A stretch of 64,000 nt of DNA, taken from Peptoclostridium sp. (GTDB lineage: Bacteria > Bacillota > Clostridia > Peptostreptococcales > Peptostreptococcaceae). A model generated the notes under the pieces. That model had not been told where the DNA came from, ran no database searches, and saw nothing but the letters and a program-made list of their open reading frames with translations. The stretch is taken from assembly GCF_009881055.1 (NCBI RefSeq), contig NZ_WXFG01000021.1:1-64000 (forward strand). Reading direction: 5' to 3'. This document shows positions 59,784 through 64,000 of the stretch, piece by piece. Every line of letters begins with the position of its first letter. Position 1 is the first letter of the stretch. Both the position numbers and the translations under genes were made by a program.

Positions 59784-60629
59784 ATGCTAAGGGAAGTGGA
59801 TGCTAGATTAATAACACAGGCTGTAAAGGAGATGTGCATAAGCGCGAACATCAATCTTCAAGAGGACGTGCTTGATAGCCTAAAGGGAAGCGTGGAGACA
59901 GAGGAGTCGCCTGCAGGAAAGGGCATACTTGAGATAATAGTTCAAAACGCCAATCTGGCAAGGGAAAAATACGTACCTATATGTCAGGATACGGGGATGG
60001 CTGTCATATTCATAGAACTTGGACAGGATGTGCATATAGTAGGCGCAGGTCTCGAGGAGGCAATAAATGAAGGCGTGAGGCAGGGCTACAGCGAAGGCTA
60101 TCTTAGAAAATCGGTCGTTTCAGATCCATTGCTAAGGGTCAATTCGGGAGACAATACGCCTGCGATAATATACACGCAGATTGTAGAAGGCGACAGGGTG
60201 AAAATTACGGTGGCGCCTAAAGGCTTTGGAAGCGAGAACATGTCCAGGGTAAAGATGCTCAAGCCGTCGGACGGGATAGAAGGAGTAGTTGATTTTGTGG
60301 TTGAAACCGTATCTATTGCAGGCCCTAATCCGTGTCCACCTATAGTAGTCGGCGTTGGAATCGGGGGAACAATGGACAAGGCTGCATACCTTGCCAAGAA
60401 GGCACTGCTTAGAGAGATAGGAAAGCACAGCGACAAGGAGCATATAAGAGAGCTTGAATTAGAGCTGCTTGAGAGGATAAACTGTCTGGGGATAGGGCCG
60501 CAGGGGCTCGGAGGAAGGACAACCGCTCTTGCTCTGAATATAGAAACATACCCAACTCACATAGCGGGGCTTCCTGTAGCAGTAAACATAAACTGCCATG
60601 CTTCAAGGCATGAGGAGCGCATTATATAG
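59784..60629 (+). CDS. fumA: Fumarate hydratase class I, alpha subunit
   Basis: This 281-residue subunit carries the [4Fe-4S] cluster that hydrates fumarate to malate. Cluster cysteines are seen in YVPICQDTG, GPNPCPPI and INCLGIGPQGLGG. The family arrangement has the beta subunit gene next, but here a transporter gene intervenes (60919-61527). The ATG follows TAGGAGG. It ends in a strong terminator, so the beta subunit must be made from another transcript or by read-through. Confidence 0.92.
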   Translation: MLREVDARLITQAVKEMCISANINLQEDVLDSLKGSVETEESPAGKGILEIIVQNANLAREKYVPICQDTGMAVIFIELGQDVHIVGAGLEEAINEGVRQGYSEGYLRKSVVSDPLLRVNSGDNTPAIIYTQIVEGDRVKITVAPKGFGSENMSRVKMLKPSDGIEGVVDFVVETVSIAGPNPCPPIVVGVGIGGTMDKAAYLAKKALLREIGKHSDKEHIRELELELLERINCLGIGPQGLGGRTTALALNIETYPTHIAGLPVAVNINCHASRHEERII

Positions 60630-60647
60630 TAAAAAATGTCGGCAAAC

Positions 60648-60678
60648 AAAAAGCTCCCGCTCGTCAGGGAGCTTTTTT
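60648..60678 (+). terminator. Rho-independent terminator after fumarase alpha
   Basis: AAAGCTCCC-GCTCGTCA-GGGAGCTTTTTT, a 9-bp stem with T-tract. Confidence 0.85.
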
Positions 60679-60812
60679 CTGGGTGATAAAATACAATATT
60701 TTCTCAAATAAGATGATAATGGATGATATGGGCCGGATATTTTATATTATTAAGATTTATATATATAAAAATAGCTATTACGCGGTGTATTTCAAAAATG
60801 CTCAAAAAAACG

Positions 60813-60841
60813 TTTGCAAGAATAGAACAGTTATGTATAAT
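60813..60841 (+). promoter_or_regulatory. Promoter for the SatP-like transporter gene
   Basis: TTTGCA at 60813-60818 and TATAAT at 60836-60841 are 17 bases apart. It is the best sigma-A-like site in the 240-base gap before the transporter. Confidence 0.6.
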
Positions 60842-60918
60842 ATATTGGGGGCGGTTTTTCGGAACGCCTATTGACTTATAAATATCTATTGAAAAGCTTT
60901 ATTAGGAGGATTATTAGA

Positions 60919-61527
60919 ATGGAAAACAATCAAAATTGTAAGATTGTCACAGCAGATCCGTCGGCACTTGGCCTTTTCGGACTTGCAATGGTTACGCTAG
61001 TGGCTTCGTCTTCAAAACTTGGCTGGACAAGCGGAGTTTCTCTTGTAATACCTTGGGCGATATTCCTTGGAGCATTTGCTCAGCTTTTTGCATGTATAAA
61101 CGATGCTAAAAAGAACAATGTTTTCGGAACTACTGCATTCGGAGGATATGCTTTCTTCTGGTTTGCTGTGGGAACTACTTGGCTTATACAAAACGGCGTT
61201 TTCGGAAAGGCTCTTGCCGAGTCAGCCGATGTAAAGCAGCTTGGATTTGCATTCGTAGGATACCTCATATTCACGCTTTTCATGACAGTAGGAGCAATGG
61301 AAACTCACAAGGTTCTGTTCATGATATTCGTGCTTATCGACTTCCTTTTCCTTGGACTTTCATTCAGCACTCTTGGAATAGCTCCGGAGCCTATGCACCT
61401 GCTTGCAGGATGGTCTGAGTTTGCAATAGCAATGCTTTCATTCTATGGATCGGCAGCTGCAGTGCTTAATACTCACTTTGGCAAGGTCGTGCTTCCTGTA
61501 GGAAAGCCTTTTGGAATATTCAAATAA
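60919..61527 (+). CDS. Acetate/succinate transporter (SatP/YaaH, GPR1/FUN34 family)
   Basis: This 202-residue membrane protein has six hydrophobic segments. The family mark NPAPLGLxGF appears as DPSALGLFGLAM near residue 12. Such proteins move acetate or succinate, usually with protons. Its position between the two fumarase subunit genes suggests a role in dicarboxylate or acetate handling. The ATG at 60919 follows TAGGAGG; open frame upstream to 60871 lacks a site. Confidence 0.85.
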   Translation: MENNQNCKIVTADPSALGLFGLAMVTLVASSSKLGWTSGVSLVIPWAIFLGAFAQLFACINDAKKNNVFGTTAFGGYAFFWFAVGTTWLIQNGVFGKALAESADVKQLGFAFVGYLIFTLFMTVGAMETHKVLFMIFVLIDFLFLGLSFSTLGIAPEPMHLLAGWSEFAIAMLSFYGSAAAVLNTHFGKVVLPVGKPFGIFK

Positions 61528-61586
61528 TAAAGAAAGAGCCGGGCTCTCGCCCTGACTCATACAATTTTTCATAATGCAATCATATA

Positions 61587-61633
61587 AGAAGGGGTTCTCT
61601 TGAAGGTGTCAAGGGAGCTCCTTCTGTTTTTTA
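61587..61633 (+). terminator. Terminator after the transporter gene
   Basis: A 17-bp stem with three G-T pairs: AGAAGGGGTTCTCTTGA (61587-61603) pairs with TCAAGGGAGCTCCTTCT, then GTTTTTT. It isolates fumarase beta from upstream genes. Confidence 0.75.
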
Positions 61634-61755
61634 TAAAGCGGCTTTGCGTACTCCAAAAATACGTACAAAAACTTATATTTTTATCGTGATGTATGTGATA
61701 TTATAAACAGAGTAGATAAATTATGTTTTAATTTTTTAGAAAGAGGGGAATTTGC

Positions 61756-62334
61756 ATGAGCGAAGTCATAAAAATAAATGCCCCGCTTACAAAGGAAAAG
61801 GCAATGGAGCTAAGGGCTGGGGATATGGTGCTTATAAGCGGCAGCATTTATACCGGAAGGGACGCTGCCCACAAGAAGCTGATGGAGGCCATAGCAAACG
61901 GCGAGCAGCTTCCTTTCGATCCTAAGGATCAGATAATATACTATGTGGGGCCTACTCCGGCAAAGCCGGGAGCTGTTATAGGCTCGGCAGGGCCTACTAC
62001 AAGCAGCAGGATGGACAAGATGACTGTTCCGCTTTTGGAGCGCGGCCTAACTGGCATGATAGGCAAGGGAGCCAGGAGCGAAGAGGTAATTGACGGAATG
62101 AAAAGAGTTGGGGCAGTCTATTTCGGGGCTGTAGGCGGAGCTGGAGCTCTGATATCAACGTGCATAAAAAGCTCTGAAATAGTTGCTTACGAGGAACTCG
62201 GTCCAGAGGCTATAAGAAGGATATACGTGGAGGATTTTCCGGCTGTTGTTGTCATAGACAGCAAGGGGGGCAACCTTTATGAAAGTGAGAGGGCTAAGTA
62301 CAGCAAGGAATATGTAGAAGGCAAGTCAAAATAG
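61756..62334 (+). CDS. fumB: Fumarate hydratase class I, beta subunit
   Basis: This 192-residue subunit completes the class I fumarase with the alpha subunit at 59784. VLISGSIYTGRDAAHKKLME, YVGPTPAKPG, GSAGPTTSSRMD and GKGARSEEVIDGMKRVGAVYF are the family blocks. An AGAGGGG site precedes the ATG. It starts an operon with malic enzyme, 39 bases downstream. Confidence 0.92.
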   Translation: MSEVIKINAPLTKEKAMELRAGDMVLISGSIYTGRDAAHKKLMEAIANGEQLPFDPKDQIIYYVGPTPAKPGAVIGSAGPTTSSRMDKMTVPLLERGLTGMIGKGARSEEVIDGMKRVGAVYFGAVGGAGALISTCIKSSEIVAYEELGPEAIRRIYVEDFPAVVVIDSKGGNLYESERAKYSKEYVEGKSK

Positions 62335-62373
62335 CAAGTCTAAATACAATATTTTAATATGCGGAGGGACTTT

Positions 62374-63546
62374 ATGGATTTCAACAGCATGTCGATTGAA
62401 CTTCACAAGAAGCATAAGGGCAAGATAGAGGTGTGCAGCAAGGTAAAGGTTGAAGACTCTGTGGACCTTTCTGTGGCCTACACTCCTGGCGTGGCTCAGC
62501 CTTGCAGGGAAATAGCCGAAAAGAAAGAAATGGTATACGACTACACTTCAAAAGGCAACCTGGTTGCCGTAGTAAGTGACGGTACTGCAGTGCTGGGTCT
62601 TGGTGATATTGGTCCTGAGGCTGCAATACCTGTAATGGAGGGCAAGGCCATACTATTTAAGGAGTTTGGAGATGTTGACGCTTTCCCAATATGCCTTTCA
62701 ACAAAGGACGTCGATGAGATTGTAAAGACTGTAAAGCTCATGGAACCTGTGTTCGGAGGTATAAACCTCGAGGACATATCAGCTCCAAGATGTTTTGAGA
62801 TAGAGAAAAGGCTCAAGGAAGAGCTTGACATACCTGTTTTCCACGACGACCAGCACGGAACAGCCATAGTTGTGGCTGCTGGGCTTATAAACGCGCTCAA
62901 GCTGACTGGCAAAAAGCTTGAGGACATGGAGGCGGTTATAAACGGCACTGGATCTGCGGGAATAGCAATAGGCAAGCTGTTGCTTAATATGGGCATCAAA
63001 AACATAGTATTCTGCGGAAGAAAAGGGGCCATATACGAGGGCGCCGAAGACATCAACTGGGCACAGGAAGAGGCTGCCAAGCTTTCGAACATACACAATG
63101 AAAAGGGAACTCTTGCCGAGGTGCTAAAGGGCAAGGATGTTTTCATAGGAGTATCAGGTCCTGGTGTGGTATCGGTAGAAATGGTAAAATCGATGAATAA
63201 GGATGCTATAGTTTTTGCGATGGCAAATCCAATACCAGAGATAATGCCTGAGCTTGCAAGGGAAGGCGGAGCACTGATAATAGGAACAGGAAGATCTGAT
63301 TTTCCAAACCAGGTGAACAACGTGCTTGCGTTCCCAGGAATATTCAGGGGAGCTCTTGACGTAAGAGCCAGCGAAATAAACGAAGAAATGAAGATAGCTG
63401 CGGCGTATGCAATAGCTAACACAATATCGGAAGACGAGCTCGAGCCTGAGTATATACTTCCAAAAGCCTTCGACAAGAGGGTTGCAAAGAACGTGTCTGA
63501 GGCGGTTATGGAGGCTGCCAGAAAGACAGGTGTGGCAAGGGTCTAG
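62374..63546 (+). CDS. Malic enzyme (NAD(P)-dependent, decarboxylating)
   Basis: This 390-residue enzyme turns malate into pyruvate and CO2 with NAD or NADP reduction. SVAYTPGVAQPCREIAE, the divalent metal block LEDISAPRCFEIEKRL, FHDDQHGTA and NGTGSAGIAIGKL are typical of the short bacterial malic enzymes. It acts directly after fumarase, so the operon converts fumarate to pyruvate. The ATG at 62374 follows GCGGAGGG; an ATG at 62359 overlaps that site. Confidence 0.93.
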   Translation: MDFNSMSIELHKKHKGKIEVCSKVKVEDSVDLSVAYTPGVAQPCREIAEKKEMVYDYTSKGNLVAVVSDGTAVLGLGDIGPEAAIPVMEGKAILFKEFGDVDAFPICLSTKDVDEIVKTVKLMEPVFGGINLEDISAPRCFEIEKRLKEELDIPVFHDDQHGTAIVVAAGLINALKLTGKKLEDMEAVINGTGSAGIAIGKLLLNMGIKNIVFCGRKGAIYEGAEDINWAQEEAAKLSNIHNEKGTLAEVLKGKDVFIGVSGPGVVSVEMVKSMNKDAIVFAMANPIPEIMPELAREGGALIIGTGRSDFPNQVNNVLAFPGIFRGALDVRASEINEEMKIAAAYAIANTISEDELEPEYILPKAFDKRVAKNVSEAVMEAARKTGVARV

Positions 63547-63597
63547 AAGTAACCGCCCACATGCTGAAAATATAACTTAAAATGCTTGTGCATGCAG

Positions 63598-63642
63598 AAA
63601 ATATTCTGGGGTATATAATATATCTCAGGATATTTTTTTTAT
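63598..63642 (+). terminator. Terminator after malic enzyme
   Basis: AATATTCTGGGGTATAT pairs with ATATATCTCAGGATATT (17 bp with wobble pairs), then a run of T. It ends the fumB-malic enzyme operon. Confidence 0.7.
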
Positions 63643-63644
63643 TC

Positions 63645-63788
63645 GAAGCGAAACAAAGTCGGAGCAGGCAGAAGATACTTGAGAAGCTTTTGATTCTCAG
63701 CGGCAAAGTATATGACAGGCTTAAGGCTCAGGATGTCAAGAAGGTGGTCGAGTTCCTGCAGAAAAACGGAAGAAATGATCTGCTGTAG
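63645..63788 (+). other. Possible small coding tail after the terminator
   Basis: The frame ending at 63788 gives a protein-like C-terminal stretch (RQKILEKLLILSGKVYDRL, then KKVVEFLQKNG). The only ATG/GTG starts (63582, 63588) lie before the terminator and lack a ribosome site. It may be a real small gene with an unusual start or a gene remnant. Confidence 0.25.
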
Positions 63789-63900
63789 CTTGCCGGCTCG
63801 AAAAATGCATGTTTACGTAATTTTCAAAGTATTATACAATATTATCATTATCGAATGAGAGAATATACTCGGTATAAATCTTTTTGAAAGGATGTAATTT

Positions 63901-64000
63901 ATGGGTTCCAACGTGAGATTCAAAAATATAGATGATATTAACCGAATAGTTGTAAAGATTGGAACGTCTACGCTGACTTACCCAGGAGGCAAACTCAACT
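63901..64000 (+). CDS. proB: Glutamate 5-kinase, 5' end (cut by window edge)
   Basis: The first 33 codons read MGSNVRFKNIDDINRIVVKI, then GTSTLTYP. This is the conserved N-terminal ATP-binding segment (RIVVKIGTST) of ProB, which phosphorylates glutamate in proline synthesis. AAAGGATG precedes the ATG. The rest lies outside the window. Confidence 0.8.
   Translation, partial: MGSNVRFKNIDDINRIVVKIGTSTLTYPGGKLN

Noticed and set aside
62541..63476. Long open frame (311 codons) on the - strand inside malic enzyme
   Set aside because: It is antisense to a clear malic enzyme gene, with serine- and proline-heavy composition from the opposite strand and no ribosome site or known motif.

Overview
The window reads as a chromosomal segment of a low-to-mid-GC, Gram-positive, anaerobic Clostridia-type bacterium. 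This is inferred from strong AGGAGG-type ribosome sites, heavy use of AGA/AGG and ATA codons, many TTG/GTG starts, S-layer-homology (SLH) proteins, a HutP-type RNA-binding regulator, FeS-type two-subunit fumarase and EFR1-type ferredoxin proteins. A member of or near the Peptostreptococcaceae is plausible, but the species cannot be fixed from the window alone. Nearly all genes lie on the + strand. No rRNA, tRNA or CRISPR array was seen.

Region 1 (1-14 kb) is a mobile-element and debris zone around a few housekeeping genes. It holds a leucine-rich-repeat protein, a complete IS21-family element, a HEPN/MNT type VII toxin-antitoxin pair, fragments of a ComM/YifB gene and of an SLH gene, a secreted copper-amine-oxidase-N-like protein, and two decayed TnpB fragments. 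It also holds a shrunken EFR1 pseudogene and an intact EFR1 gene, the oxidative pentose-phosphate pair gnd-zwf, an alpha/beta hydrolase, an SLH protein and an intact IS608-like IS200/IS605 element. The TnpB and EFR1 pieces flank gnd-zwf on both sides and look like a decayed duplication.

Region 2 (14-26 kb) mixes secreted proteins with sugar metabolism: a VanZ-like protein, a 991-residue secreted coiled-coil/Ig-like protein, an AraD-type class II aldolase, galE, a convergent SLH/MucBP protein and a subtilisin-like protease.

Region 3 (18.5-50 kb) is a very large cell-surface polysaccharide locus. A teichoic-acid-like part (galE, three IspD/TarI-like cytidylyltransferases, an epimerase, a flippase, a CDP-glycerol glycerophosphotransferase-like enzyme, glycosyltransferases) is followed by a Wzy-type part. 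That second part has a BY-kinase, two Wzz/CpsC proteins, an initiating phosphoglycosyltransferase, glycosyltransferases, a polymerase, two deacetylase-fold enzymes, a CelD-type acyltransferase, a second flippase, a secreted polysaccharide lyase and a UDP-sugar dehydrogenase. Together these could make, export, modify and trim one or two surface polymers, at least one with phosphodiester-linked alditol units.

Region 4 (50-64 kb) is more ordinary. It has a Trk potassium system with two different regulatory subunits, a 191-bp imperfect palindrome, an ABC transporter operon with a near-consensus promoter and a long leader, and a PAS-GGDEF protein. These are followed by an orphan HutP-like protein, an M15 peptidase, an asparagine-synthase-like protein lacking the usual catalytic motifs, fumarase alpha, an acetate/succinate transporter, fumarase beta, malic enzyme, and the start of proB cut by the window end.
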